Source: Paludibacteraceae bacterium (GTDB lineage: Bacteria; Bacteroidota; Bacteroidia; Bacteroidales; Paludibacteraceae). Taken from it: a stretch of DNA of 56,406 nt. How positions within the stretch are numbered: position 1 is the stretch's first letter; each line of letters starts with the position of its first letter. The notes under the pieces are model-generated. The model was not told where the DNA came from and made no database searches. It saw nothing but the letters and a program-made list of their open reading frames with translations. Positions 1-8,807 of the stretch are shown in pieces. The translations under genes were made by a program, and so were the position numbers. The stretch is from contig JAEDNI010000004.1 in NCBI GenBank assembly GCA_016302585.1, forward strand, positions 1 through 56,406, read 5' to 3'.

Positions 1-60
1 AGTCTTACATGAGTCTTACATAAGTCTTACATGAGTCTTACGCGAGTCTTACATGAGTCT
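1..60. repeat. 11-bp tandem repeat, word AGTCTTACATG
   Basis: Five exact-length 11-bp units plus five bases of a sixth are visible, differing only at the last three positions (ATG, ATA, GCG). The array probably continues upstream of the window. It runs down to 18 bases before the start codon of the fucose synthase gene. Degenerate AGT-headed units follow it right up to that start. Confidence 0.9.
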
Positions 61-78
61 AAACGAGTTAAAACAGTT

Positions 79-1020
79 ATGGAAAAGAATTCAAAAATTT
101 ATGTAGCCGGGCATAGAGGCATGGTGGGAAGTGCCATTGTGCGGGAATTGCAACGTCAGGGATATACGAATATCATCACTCGTACGCACAAAGAATTGGA
201 TTTGTGCCGTCAGGAGGATGTGGAGCGTTTCTTTGAAACGGAGAAGCCGGAGTATGTGTTCTTGGCAGCCGCCAAAGTGGGAGGAATTATCGCTAATGAG
301 CGTCATTTGGCGGATTTTATGTACGATAACATGATTCTGGAAATGAACGTGATCCATGCGGCGTGGAAGAACGGGGTGAAGAAATTGGAGTTTTTGGGAT
401 CAAGTTGTATTTACCCGCGTATGGCTCCGCAGCCCATGCAGGAGAGTTGTTTGTTGACGGGTGAGCTGGAGAAAACGAATGAGGCATATGCTTTGGCGAA
501 AATCAGCGGTTTGAAGTATTGCGAGTTTTTGAATAGACAATACGGGACGGATTATATTTCTGTGATGCCGACAAATCTGTACGGTCCGAACGACAACTAC
601 CATCCGGAGCACAGCCATGTACTTCCTGCGTTGATCAGACGTTTTCACGAGGCAAAAGAGAGTGGGGCAAAGAGTGTGACGTGCTGGGGAACGGGAAGTC
701 CTTTAAGAGAGTTCCTTTATGTGGACGATTTGGCAAACCTGTGCGTGTTCCTGATGAACAACTACTCGGGTAATGAGACGGTAAATGCCGGGACGGGTAA
801 AGAGTTGACGATTAAGGCGTTGACGGAGTTGGTGGCGAAGGTGGTAGGCTACGAAGGCGAGATTCTATGGGATACGACCCGTCCGGACGGCACACCGCGC
901 AAACTGTTAGACGTTAGCAAGGCAACAAAGTTGGGATGGACGTACAAGACGGAGCTTGAAGAGGGAATACGCCTGGCATATAAGGACTTTTTAGAGAACC
1001 CGATGAGGGCAGAAAGATAA
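79..1020 (+). CDS. fcl: GDP-L-fucose synthase
   Basis: Bifunctional epimerase/reductase that converts GDP-4-keto-6-deoxymannose to GDP-L-fucose with NADPH in the cytoplasm. The 313-residue protein has the full family length. It shows the Rossmann motif GHRGMVG (residues 11-17), the serine of GSSCIYP (about 108) and the catalytic pair Y137/K141 in YALAK. The frame is open 16 codons further upstream, but those codons read through the 11-bp repeat, so the ATG giving MEKNSKIYVAG was chosen. The partner GDP-mannose 4,6-dehydratase is not in the window and may lie upstream. The stop codon is the first triplet of the following 48-bp repeat. The context is surface-polysaccharide precursor synthesis. 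Confidence 0.95.
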   Translation: MEKNSKIYVAGHRGMVGSAIVRELQRQGYTNIITRTHKELDLCRQEDVERFFETEKPEYVFLAAAKVGGIIANERHLADFMYDNMILEMNVIHAAWKNGVKKLEFLGSSCIYPRMAPQPMQESCLLTGELEKTNEAYALAKISGLKYCEFLNRQYGTDYISVMPTNLYGPNDNYHPEHSHVLPALIRRFHEAKESGAKSVTCWGTGSPLREFLYVDDLANLCVFLMNNYSGNETVNAGTGKELTIKALTELVAKVVGYEGEILWDTTRPDGTPRKLLDVSKATKLGWTYKTELEEGIRLAYKDFLENPMRAER

Positions 1021-1113
1021 TAACCCCCTCCCGACCTCCCCCACAAGGGGAGGAGAAAGGAACGGTAATAACCCCCTCCCGACCTCCCCCTCAAGGGGAG
1101 GAGAAAAGAACGA
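1018..1113 (+). repeat. two 48-bp copies of a G-rich hairpin element
   Basis: Two direct copies, 48 bp each. Each contains CCTCCCC and GGGGAGG arms able to form a 7-bp hairpin. The first copy begins with the TAA stop of the fucose synthase gene, and the last base of the second is the A of the next ATG. The purine-rich tail (AGGGGAGGAGAAAAG) lies where a ribosome binding site would be. Related copies lie inside gltX (27572-27612) and between the XRE gene and lon (51924-51957). Confidence 0.9.
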
Positions 1114-1892
1114 TGAGAGATTTTAGTTTAGACATATATCGAGAATTGATAGAGACGCTGCAGAGCCAGGGGTATGAGTTTATTACCTTTGCGCAGTACT
1201 GCAAGTCGAAGGGAGAGAAGAAAAAGGGTAAGTACATTATCCTTCGTCACGATGTAGATGCTCGTCCGAAAAATAGCCTTAGAACGGCACAGATAGAACG
1301 TTCGACAGGTGTGAAGGCAAGTTATTATTTCCGTGTGGGGAGAGAGAGCAATAACCCGGATGTAATTCGTGCAATCGTGCAGTTAGGCCATGAGATAGGC
1401 TATCACTACGAGGATATGAGTCTTTGTAATGGTAATGCTGAGAAGGCCTATTCTCATTTCACGAGTTGGCTGGAGTATTTCCGTTATTACTATGCTGTAG
1501 AGACGATCTGTATGCACGGTTCGCCGACCAGCAAGTACGATAACAAGGATCTTTGGAAGACGTATGATTATAAGGAATTGGGTCTTATCGGTGAACCGTA
1601 TCTGGATACGGACTTCAGCGATGTGTTCTATTTGACAGATACCGGTCGCTGTTGGGACGGATATCAGGTTTCCCGTCGCGATAAGATACCTGATTTTCAA
1701 GACAAATGGACGGCAGCCGGGCTTACGTGGCACACCACGCCCGAACTGATTGAAGTTATCAAACAGGGACTTTTGCCGGCCCATGTGATGATCACCACCC
1801 ATCCGCAACGATGGACAAATAATGCCATTCTAAATAAAAAAGAAGAAATACTACAAACTATTAAAAACAGCATAAAGCGATTGTTGATATGA
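1113..1892 (+). CDS. polysaccharide deacetylase-like protein
   Basis: A 259-residue cytoplasmic-looking protein without signal peptide. It carries a NodB-like metal-site motif HDVD (residues 46-49) and further histidines in GHEIGYHYE (93-100) and CMHGSP, as in polysaccharide-deacetylase-fold proteins of polysaccharide loci. The canonical second aspartate of TFDD-type deacetylases is not evident, so activity on a nucleotide sugar or glycan is inferred from fold and neighbours. It could resemble the WbmS-type proteins of O-antigen loci. Its TGA overlaps the next gene's ATG by four bases, indicating translational coupling. The purine-rich tail of the preceding repeat is its likely ribosome binding site. 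Confidence 0.8.
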   Translation: MRDFSLDIYRELIETLQSQGYEFITFAQYCKSKGEKKKGKYIILRHDVDARPKNSLRTAQIERSTGVKASYYFRVGRESNNPDVIRAIVQLGHEIGYHYEDMSLCNGNAEKAYSHFTSWLEYFRYYYAVETICMHGSPTSKYDNKDLWKTYDYKELGLIGEPYLDTDFSDVFYLTDTGRCWDGYQVSRRDKIPDFQDKWTAAGLTWHTTPELIEVIKQGLLPAHVMITTHPQRWTNNAILNKKEEILQTIKNSIKRLLI

Positions 1893-2866
1893 TGAATTTT
1901 GGATTGATTGGCGCCGCGGGATATATTGCGCCGCGACATATTAAGGCGATTGCTGATACGGGCAACAACCTGTTAGTGGCTTATGATAAGTTCGATAGCG
2001 TGGGACGATTGGACAGCAGTTTCCCGGATTGCTCTTTCTATACGGAAAATGAGCAGTTTGACCGATTTTGCTCGAAGCAGATGCGAACTAATAACCCGTT
2101 GCATTGGCTATCTATTTGTACGCCAAACTACACGCACGATGCGTTTATTCGCTATGGTCTGCGTCTGGGATGCGATGTGATATGCGAGAAACCCTTGGTG
2201 CTCAACCCTTATAACATTGACAACCTCGTGGAGTTAGAGAAAGAGACGGGGCATAAGGCGTATACGATTTTGCAATTGCGTCTGCACGACAAGATCCGCG
2301 CGCTGAAGGAAAAAGTGGAGAAAGGACCGAAGGATAAGATCTACGATGTGGACCTGACCTATATCACGAGTCGCGGTAACTGGTACTATGCGAGTTGGAA
2401 AGGCGATGTACATAAGAGTGGCGGTATTGCAACCAATATCGGTGTTCACTTCTACGATATGCTGCAATGGGTGTTCGGTCCGGTGCAGAAAAATATCGTT
2501 CATGTGATGAGTTTTGATCGCGTGGCCGGATATCTGGAGTTGGAGAAAGCGCGTGTGCGTTACTTCCTGAGTATTAATGCGGCTTGTCTGCCGGCTAATG
2601 CGGTGCAGGGCGAGAAACGGACATACCGTACGTTGAATATCGACGGGGAAGAGTTTGAGTTCTCTGCCGGTTTTACGGAGTTGCATACCGAGAGTTATAA
2701 GCAGATCCTCGCGGGTAACGGTTTCCGTATTTCTGAAGCACGTCCGTGCATCGAGACGGTGGCTCAGATACGTCATGCGGAGCCTATCGGATTAGTGGGA
2801 GATTACCATCCGCTGGCTAAACTACCACTGGCAAAACATCCTTTTGGATGGGATGAAAAAAGATAG
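1889..2866 (+). CDS. Gfo/Idh/MocA-family oxidoreductase, WlbA/WbpB-like
   Basis: NAD(P)-dependent sugar oxidoreductase of 325 residues. An N-terminal Rossmann domain begins with GLIGAAGYIAPRH (residues 5-17) and the family EKP motif is at 100-102. The GAAGYIAPRH signature resembles WlbA/WbpB enzymes, which oxidise UDP-N-acetylglucosaminuronic acid at C3 on the way to diacetamido-uronic acids; that substrate is inferred. The start overlaps the previous stop (ATGA), and a second ATG follows immediately. The two nucleotide-sugar 6-dehydrogenases encoded at 36078-38197 could provide its uronic acid substrate. Confidence 0.85.
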   Translation: MMNFGLIGAAGYIAPRHIKAIADTGNNLLVAYDKFDSVGRLDSSFPDCSFYTENEQFDRFCSKQMRTNNPLHWLSICTPNYTHDAFIRYGLRLGCDVICEKPLVLNPYNIDNLVELEKETGHKAYTILQLRLHDKIRALKEKVEKGPKDKIYDVDLTYITSRGNWYYASWKGDVHKSGGIATNIGVHFYDMLQWVFGPVQKNIVHVMSFDRVAGYLELEKARVRYFLSINAACLPANAVQGEKRTYRTLNIDGEEFEFSAGFTELHTESYKQILAGNGFRISEARPCIETVAQIRHAEPIGLVGDYHPLAKLPLAKHPFGWDEKR

Positions 2867-2892
2867 TGAATAATGATTAATGAATAATGAAT
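2865..2892 (+). repeat. 7-bp tandem repeat (AATGAAT type) across a gene junction
   Basis: Four consecutive heptamers (AGTGAAT, AATGATT, AATGAAT, AATGAAT) fill the whole gap between two genes. The first overlaps the upstream stop codon and the last contains the ATG of the export lipoprotein gene. Confidence 0.8.
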
Positions 2893-3753
2893 ATCTCGAT
2901 TAGAAATATTGTCTTTTTTTCATTAGTCGCTTTAGCGTTGTCATCTTGTGTGACGGCGCGGAAAGTGAACTACATGCAGGAACCTGACCGATATATCCCG
3001 AGTTATGCGGACACATTGAGTTATGAGGATTATCAAATGCGAATAGGTGACCGATTGTATGTGTATGTTTATTCGCTGGACGAGAGAATCCAGAAAATGT
3101 ATAATGCGGGAGGAAGTAGCGCAGCACAGATGCGTCAACAAATGAACCAAGGGAATACCAGAGGTTCTTATGAATTATACACCTATCTGGTGGATGAAGA
3201 GGGATATATTGACTTCCCGACGATCGGCAAAGTGTACGTGCTGGGTAACTCAACACGCGAGGTGAAGCATAAACTGGAGCAGGAGTTAAGTACTTTGCTC
3301 AAGGATTTGCCCGGATACAGTACGATCTCCGTGGAAGTGAATATCATGAATCGTTCGTTCTCTATCATCGGTGCCCAAAGCGGACGTTATCCTATCTCAA
3401 AGGATAAGATGACTATCTTCGAGGCGTTGGCGATGGCAGGAGACTTACGTGAGTTCAATAGCCGCAAGGAGATTAAACTTGTGCGTGAGAAGAACGGCGT
3501 TACGACCATTAAGACTTTTGATGTTCGATCGAAAGATATTGTGAACTCGGAGTTCTATTATATTGAACCGAACGATATCATCTATATTCGTCAGATACCG
3601 GGTTATAGCTTCGGTATCAACCACGTGACCTCGGTCATTAGTGTGACGGCAGCAACGATATCGTTTGGCGTCTTTATCTATTCCATAGTTCAAACGGGTA
3701 TTAACCACGTCAACAAATACTACGGAGACAAAGGGGAAGGAGGCGGACAATGA
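2887..3753 (+). CDS. polysaccharide export outer-membrane lipoprotein (Wza-like), copy 1
   Basis: Outer-membrane export channel component for capsule or exopolysaccharide. The 288-residue precursor has a signal peptide ending in lipobox ALSSC (about residues 17-21), then a Poly_export domain (YQMRIGDRLYVYVYS) and an SLBB-like segment around FPTIGKVYVLG. A hydrophobic segment near the C-terminus (TSVISVTAATISFGVF) could cross the outer membrane as the Wza helix does. It overlaps by four bases a second, clearly related lipoprotein gene. The kinase/copolymerase that normally partners it follows in the same operon. Confidence 0.9.
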   Translation: MNISIRNIVFFSLVALALSSCVTARKVNYMQEPDRYIPSYADTLSYEDYQMRIGDRLYVYVYSLDERIQKMYNAGGSSAAQMRQQMNQGNTRGSYELYTYLVDEEGYIDFPTIGKVYVLGNSTREVKHKLEQELSTLLKDLPGYSTISVEVNIMNRSFSIIGAQSGRYPISKDKMTIFEALAMAGDLREFNSRKEIKLVREKNGVTTIKTFDVRSKDIVNSEFYYIEPNDIIYIRQIPGYSFGINHVTSVISVTAATISFGVFIYSIVQTGINHVNKYYGDKGEGGGQ

Positions 3754-4520
3754 GAACGATTCGAATGATTTTGATCGGTCTGGTGGCCGTGTTGATGAGC
3801 AGTTGCTATACCCATCGCGTAATAGGCTATCTGCAAGAACCGACGAAACAAAACAAACTGCCTGAGTACGACAGTGTGGCATATGAACCTTACCATATCC
3901 GTGTGAATGACGAGATCATCTATCGTCTCATAACGATGGACGAGACGATGAGTAAGATGTTAGGATCCAATAACTCGAGTATTAACACCCAGTATGCGAA
4001 CTCATATCGTGTCTATCCGGATGGAACGATAGATATCCCGTTCCTCAAGCCGGTAAAGATAGTGGGATTGACGGAGCAAGAGGCGCAAGATACTTTACGC
4101 GATGCTTTCCGCGAGATTATACCGGATGCGGATGTGAAGTTGGCGCTGTATAACAAGTATTTCTCGGTGATAGGTGATGCGCACTCCAGCCAGTATTATA
4201 TCTATAAGGAGAAGATGAATATCTTCCAGGCTTTGGCAATGACGGGTGATGTGATGAATAGCGGTGACCGCCGTCATATCCGTATTATCCGTCCGCGTGG
4301 CAATGGAGAGGAGCCGGAGATCTTAGAGTTCGATATGCGAACAAATTCTTTGATTGACTCGAAATACTATTATATTTATCCGAACGATGTGATCTATGTA
4401 GCCCGTGAGCGAAATAGTTTCTATACCGTGAACAACTACTCGAGTTTCGTCAGTCTAATCACCAGCAGTGTCGCATTATTAACAACGGTGCTTAATTACG
4501 TAGCCGTAATCTACAAATAA
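3750..4520 (+). CDS. polysaccharide export outer-membrane lipoprotein (Wza-like), copy 2
   Basis: A second Poly_export lipoprotein of 256 residues. It has a signal peptide with lipobox LMSSC and the domain start YHIRVNDEIIYRL. Like copy 1 it carries a FSVIGDAHSSQYYIYKEKMNIFQALAM block and ends with a hydrophobic helix (FVSLITSSVALLTTVL). The two proteins are collinear and share motifs such as KM(T/N)IF(E/Q)ALAM, so they are paralogues that probably arose by tandem duplication. They may form a mixed channel or serve two glycans. Start and stop overlap (ATGA) with the upstream gene; the kinase gene begins four bases downstream. Confidence 0.88.
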   Translation: MRTIRMILIGLVAVLMSSCYTHRVIGYLQEPTKQNKLPEYDSVAYEPYHIRVNDEIIYRLITMDETMSKMLGSNNSSINTQYANSYRVYPDGTIDIPFLKPVKIVGLTEQEAQDTLRDAFREIIPDADVKLALYNKYFSVIGDAHSSQYYIYKEKMNIFQALAMTGDVMNSGDRRHIRIIRPRGNGEEPEILEFDMRTNSLIDSKYYYIYPNDVIYVARERNSFYTVNNYSSFVSLITSSVALLTTVLNYVAVIYK

Positions 4521-4523
4521 GCT

Positions 4524-7154
4524 ATGAATAACAATAACCAATACAACCCCGGTGGTAACAATCAGTATTATACCCCGGGTGGAAACAATCAGTATTATCA
4601 GGCGGGCGGTAATAGCAATTATTACCAGGCGGGAAATCAACAGTATTATCAGCAAGATCCCTCGCAAGGAGATGATGAGGAGAGTTCGATGAAGTTCAAC
4701 CCCATTGAGTGGCTGTTTACCTTCTTGCATTATTGGTATCTGTTTGTGATTGCTATAGCGATTGCATTAGGTCTGGCAATGCTGAAGAACCGTCGCTGGA
4801 TTCCTTCCTATCTCTCGCAAGGAACGATCGTCATCAAGGAGAGCAATAGTTATGGCTCTTCCATGGCACTGATGCAGGGCTTTGGTGTGGATGCCGGTTA
4901 TAAGAACGTCAACAACCAGATGATCATGTTGACCTCTTATGACTTGATGTGTAGGGTAGTGGACTCGTTGCCTTTCATGAACGTGGAGTATATTACGCAA
5001 GGCCGTTTTAAGACGCGTCAGTTATATCGGCAGACACCGATTTTAGTGGATTATACCCGTTTGGATCCCCGTGCGTATGGAGCCATGTATCAGGTGACCT
5101 TCCGAGATGACGGCATGATGCATATCTCGTCTACCGATGAGTCGCTACCGCTGGAGATTGATGCGCACTATGGAGAACCGATCTCGTGCTCGCTGTTCGA
5201 TATCACGATATGGCCGACGGAGTATATGAACAACTCGAAGATCTACTTCCGTTTCCGGTCGCGTGAAGACCTCGTCAATGAGTTCATGAGCCGTGTCTCT
5301 CTGTCCTTTGTGACGGAGGGATCGACCGTATTAGCTATTTCTTTGGTGAGCGAGGTGCCGGCACGCGACTGCGAGTTCATTGATAAGTTGGCTCAGATAT
5401 ACCTGTTGCAGAACCTGGAGCAGAAAAATGAAGTGGCGGAGAACTCCATTCGTTTCATCAACGAGCAGTTGAAGAGTTTGCAGTCTTCTTTGCAACAGAG
5501 CGAGGGTGCGATGACCGATTTCCGTCAAGAGAACAAGTTTGTTGATGTGAACTCCTATGCAGGTCAGTTGATGGGTATGGTTTCCAGTTATGACCAGAAA
5601 GCCTTGGAGTTGCGCTTACGTGAGACCTATTTCGACTACCTCATCAACTACATCAATACCAATATCGAGAGCGGTGCTGTCATAGCGCCGACAACAATGG
5701 GTGTAGATGAACCTATTTTGATGGGCTTGGTACAGCAGCTCAATGACCTGCGTATTCAACGCGGTGAGTTAACGGAGAAAAACGTGTACTACGCCAAGTA
5801 TACCAAGGATATCGAAAATGTCAAGACGGCTATCGGCGAGGTAGTATCTTCTATGCGTGCGTCGCTGGAAATTGAGAAGGAAGACCTCCGCAGACGTACA
5901 TCTGAAGCAGAACGGGAGATCAAGAAGTTACCGGAGAAAGAGCTGCAGATGGTAGCCATCGAGCGTAATTATCGTATTGACGATAACTACTATACCTTCT
6001 TCCTTCAGAAGCGTGCTGAAGCCGAGATTCAAAAGGCTTCGAATACGCCGGATAACTCGATCATGGATAAAGCCCGTACGACGGCTATCATGAATGCCAA
6101 GGCGAAGTCGAAGACCACTTCCAAGTATTTGATTATCGGTTTCTTGATCCCGGCCTTGCTGATTATCTTGAGTGAGTTGCTCAACAATAAGATACGTTCG
6201 CCGAAGGATGTTTTGAAACTGAAATTCTTCCGCCTCATCGGTACGCTCCGTCACGCAAAGAGCCAGAACCCTACGCTGGTACGCGCTTCGCCTCGCTCCA
6301 GTTATGCGGAAATGATGCGAGCCATTCGAACGCGTATAGAGTTCGTGCTACGCCGGAAAGAGAAGTTGGTAATATGCGTCACTTCAACTGAATCCGGTGA
6401 TGGTAAGACGTTCTTATCCACCAACCTTGCGTCGCTCTATGCGATGACCGGAAAGAAAGTGTTGCTGATCGACTTCGACCTCCGTAAACCGAATATCCAT
6501 ACCAAACTGGGTTTAGAGAACGGCAGCGGTATTTCGAACTATCTGATCGGTGACTGTGAACTGAAGGATATCCTCGTGAAGGATACGCCGTTCGGTTTTG
6601 ATTTCATGCGTGCCGGTACGATCCCTCCTAACCCGGGTGAGTTGGTTCATGCCGATAAGGTAGCGGAAATGATGGTAGATTTACGTCAGAAATATGATTT
6701 CATCATTATGGATACTTCGCCGATCGGTTTGGTACCTGATGCATATGCTCTCATTGAGCAGTCCGACATGTGTCTGTTCGTGATCCGTTGTATGCAAACC
6801 AATAAATCGTTCTGCAAGCAGACACTTGAGCAGATGGCCGAAGTGATAGACTCGCCGGAGAAAGTGCAGTTGATTCTTTCGGATATCCCGACCAGTGGTC
6901 GTCACTCCTATGGCTCCGGCTACGGCTACGGCTATGGTGGCTACGGCGGTTATGGATACGGTCACCTCGGCTATGGTGGCTATGGCGGCTACGGCTATGG
7001 TTATGGCGGGAACAACAGTCGTTCAAAGCGATACGGTAAGCTGTACGGTAAGATCTACGGCAAACTGGTGAAGGACGATAAGGCTTATCGCTCCTATCAT
7101 TACTACCATCACGACGAGGACGATGAGGAGTCGCAGCAAAACCAGAAAGACTAA
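4524..7154 (+). CDS. Wzc-like polysaccharide copolymerase and tyrosine kinase
   Basis: Inner-membrane regulator of polysaccharide polymerisation and export, 876 residues. In order: an Asn/Gln/Tyr/Gly-rich N-terminus with GGNNQYY-type repeats (about 2-46); a first membrane helix (about 63-88); a large periplasmic Wzz-type region with coiled-coil character; a second helix (YLIIGFLIPALLIIL, about 534-550); and a BY-kinase domain with Walker A ESGDGKT (about 623-629), Walker A' LLIDFDLRKP (about 650) and Walker B IIMDTSP (about 726). The C-terminus is a Gly/Tyr-rich tract (about 793-830), then a Tyr/His/acidic tail that matches the usual autophosphorylated tyrosine cluster. The low-complexity cytoplasmic N-terminus is unusual for the family. 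Confidence 0.93.
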   Translation: MNNNNQYNPGGNNQYYTPGGNNQYYQAGGNSNYYQAGNQQYYQQDPSQGDDEESSMKFNPIEWLFTFLHYWYLFVIAIAIALGLAMLKNRRWIPSYLSQGTIVIKESNSYGSSMALMQGFGVDAGYKNVNNQMIMLTSYDLMCRVVDSLPFMNVEYITQGRFKTRQLYRQTPILVDYTRLDPRAYGAMYQVTFRDDGMMHISSTDESLPLEIDAHYGEPISCSLFDITIWPTEYMNNSKIYFRFRSREDLVNEFMSRVSLSFVTEGSTVLAISLVSEVPARDCEFIDKLAQIYLLQNLEQKNEVAENSIRFINEQLKSLQSSLQQSEGAMTDFRQENKFVDVNSYAGQLMGMVSSYDQKALELRLRETYFDYLINYINTNIESGAVIAPTTMGVDEPILMGLVQQLNDLRIQRGELTEKNVYYAKYTKDIENVKTAIGEVVSSMRASLEIEKEDLRRRTSEAEREIKKLPEKELQMVAIERNYRIDDNYYTFFLQKRAEAEIQKASNTPDNSIMDKARTTAIMNAKAKSKTTSKYLIIGFLIPALLIILSELLNNKIRSPKDVLKLKFFRLIGTLRHAKSQNPTLVRASPRSSYAEMMRAIRTRIEFVLRRKEKLVICVTSTESGDGKTFLSTNLASLYAMTGKKVLLIDFDLRKPNIHTKLGLENGSGISNYLIGDCELKDILVKDTPFGFDFMRAGTIPPNPGELVHADKVAEMMVDLRQKYDFIIMDTSPIGLVPDAYALIEQSDMCLFVIRCMQTNKSFCKQTLEQMAEVIDSPEKVQLILSDIPTSGRHSYGSGYGYGYGGYGGYGYGHLGYGGYGGYGYGYGGNNSRSKRYGKLYGKIYGKLVKDDKAYRSYHYYHHDEDDEESQQNQKD

Positions 7155-7179
7155 TCACGTATGCGCGTAAGCGCGTGAT
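7154..7179 (+). other. inverted repeat after the kinase gene
   Basis: ATCACG and CGTGAT arms enclose a small GCGC/GCGC hairpin directly behind the kinase stop codon. No T-run follows, so it may be an RNA-processing or stabilising structure rather than an intrinsic terminator. Confidence 0.35.
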
Positions 7180-7197
7180 ATAAAATAATGTGCAATT

Positions 7198-8679
7198 ATG
7201 GCATTGGCTTTTGATAACGACAAATATATCCGTATTCAGTCGGAGCATATCCGCGAACGAATAGGGCAGTTTAACAACAAACTCTATTTGGAGTTAGGCG
7301 GTAAACTCTTCGATGATATGCATGCGAGTCGTGTTCTGCCGGGTTTCTTGCCCGATAGTAAGTTGCGTATGTTTACGCAGCTGCAGGACTCCATGGAGAT
7401 TATCATCGTCCTTTCGGCGGAAGATATCGAGCGTAACAAGGTGCGTCAGGACTTGGGTATTACCTATGATGAAGACGTGCTGCGTCTGCGCGAAGAGTTT
7501 ACCAAACGCGGCTTTTACGTATCTTCGGTAGTCATTACCCACTATTCCGGACAGCGTTCGGCTGATACATACCGCCAGCGTCTGGAGCGAAAGGGCATCA
7601 AGGTTTATTATCATTATATCATTGACGGCTATCCGCATAATGTGGATTTGATAGCTTCGCCGGAGGGCTTTGGTTTGAATGATTATATCGAGACAACCCG
7701 TCCTTTGGTAGTGGTGACCGCTCCGGGTCCGGGCAGCGGAAAGATGGCGGTATGTCTGAGTCAGTTGTATAATGAGCATGTGCATGGTCGCGAGGCGGGC
7801 TATGCGAAGTTCGAGACTTTCCCGGTTTGGAACTTACCGCTCAAGCACCCCTTGAACGTCGCGTATGAAGCAGCTACAGCGGACCTTCAGGACGTGAATA
7901 TGATCGATCCCTTCTATTTGGAGGCTACCGGTAAATCAGCGGTGAACTACAATCGTGATATTGAGATTTATCCTGTGCTCGATGCCCTCTTCACTTCCAT
8001 CTACGGGCAAAATCCCTATAAGTCACCTACGGACATGGGTGTAAATATGGTGGGGTTCTGCATTAGTGATGATGAGGCAGTGCGGGAAGCCAGCAAACAG
8101 GAGATCATACGGCGTTATTTCCAAGCATTGTGTCATTTAGCAAACGGTAAATGCAATGATGCGGAAGTGAAGAAACTGGCGCTGCTTCAACAGCAAGTGG
8201 GTATCAATACGGCCTATCGTCGTACGACGGTGGCTGCGCGTGAGCGGCGTGCGCTGACGGGTGCGCTGCATGACGGCGCTTTCGCGCATGCGGCGGCTAT
8301 TGAGTTGCCGGACGGAAGGATCATCACCGCTGAAGCCGGTGAACTGTTAGGCTCTTCGGCAGCCTTGCTGCTGAATGCGATGAAGGAGTTAGCCGGCATT
8401 GACCATTCTTTGCGCTTGATACCGCAAGAGATAATTGAGCCTATTCAACAGACCAAGATCAATTATCTGCATGGCCAAAACCCGCGTCTGCATACGGATG
8501 AAGTGCTCGTGGCACTCTCGGTGCTCTCGTTGCACGATGAGAACTGCCGCAAGGCGCTGGAGACCCTGCCGCTGCTAAAGGGCTGTCAAGCGCACTCCAC
8601 AGTGATGCTTAAAGAGGCGGATTGGAGAACCTTTAAAAAACTTGGAATTGATTTAACAACAGAACCTGCTAAAAAATAA
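7198..8679 (+). CDS. DUF1846 family protein (UPF0371)
   Basis: A 493-residue soluble protein with the typical DUF1846 opening (ALAFDNDKYIRIQSEHIRERI) and the family block APGPGSGKMAVCLSQLY, which resembles a nucleotide-binding loop. Length and layout are full for the family. The biochemical role of DUF1846 proteins is not established; no activity is claimed here. It follows the polysaccharide operon in the same direction with a 43-base gap. Its stop lies directly before the cobalamin riboswitch of the next locus, so it is probably the last gene of the upstream transcription unit. Confidence 0.9.
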   Translation: MALAFDNDKYIRIQSEHIRERIGQFNNKLYLELGGKLFDDMHASRVLPGFLPDSKLRMFTQLQDSMEIIIVLSAEDIERNKVRQDLGITYDEDVLRLREEFTKRGFYVSSVVITHYSGQRSADTYRQRLERKGIKVYYHYIIDGYPHNVDLIASPEGFGLNDYIETTRPLVVVTAPGPGSGKMAVCLSQLYNEHVHGREAGYAKFETFPVWNLPLKHPLNVAYEAATADLQDVNMIDPFYLEATGKSAVNYNRDIEIYPVLDALFTSIYGQNPYKSPTDMGVNMVGFCISDDEAVREASKQEIIRRYFQALCHLANGKCNDAEVKKLALLQQQVGINTAYRRTTVAARERRALTGALHDGAFAHAAAIELPDGRIITAEAGELLGSSAALLLNAMKELAGIDHSLRLIPQEIIEPIQQTKINYLHGQNPRLHTDEVLVALSVLSLHDENCRKALETLPLLKGCQAHSTVMLKEADWRTFKKLGIDLTTEPAKK

Positions 8680-8685
8680 CGGCAA

Positions 8686-8770
8686 AGCGTAGCAAGAGAA
8701 CTCGGGTGAGAATCCCGGACTGACCGGCAACTGTGATGGCCGAACGGCCTAAGTCAGATCGCTTGCACTT
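8686..8770 (+). promoter_or_regulatory. cobalamin riboswitch (aptamer)
   Basis: The conserved B12-box core is present: GGTGAGAATCCCGGACTGAC followed by CGGCAACTGTGA, and downstream AAGTCAG. The outer stem can be closed by GCAAAGCG against CGCTTGC. It lies between the DUF1846 stop and the TonB receptor start, and should switch the B12 uptake genes off when cobalamin is present. Confidence 0.9.
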
Positions 8771-8784
8771 TGCACGATTGATGA

Positions 8785-8802
8785 GTCCTCCTGGATTAGG
8801 AC
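8785..8802 (+). promoter_or_regulatory. riboswitch expression platform hairpin over the ribosome binding site
   Basis: GTCCT pairs with AGGAC around an 8-base loop. The AGGA strand sits six bases before the receptor's ATG, where a Shine-Dalgarno sequence is expected. Control would thus be at translation initiation. This is inferred from the pairing. Confidence 0.55.
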
Positions 8803-8807
8803 GAACA

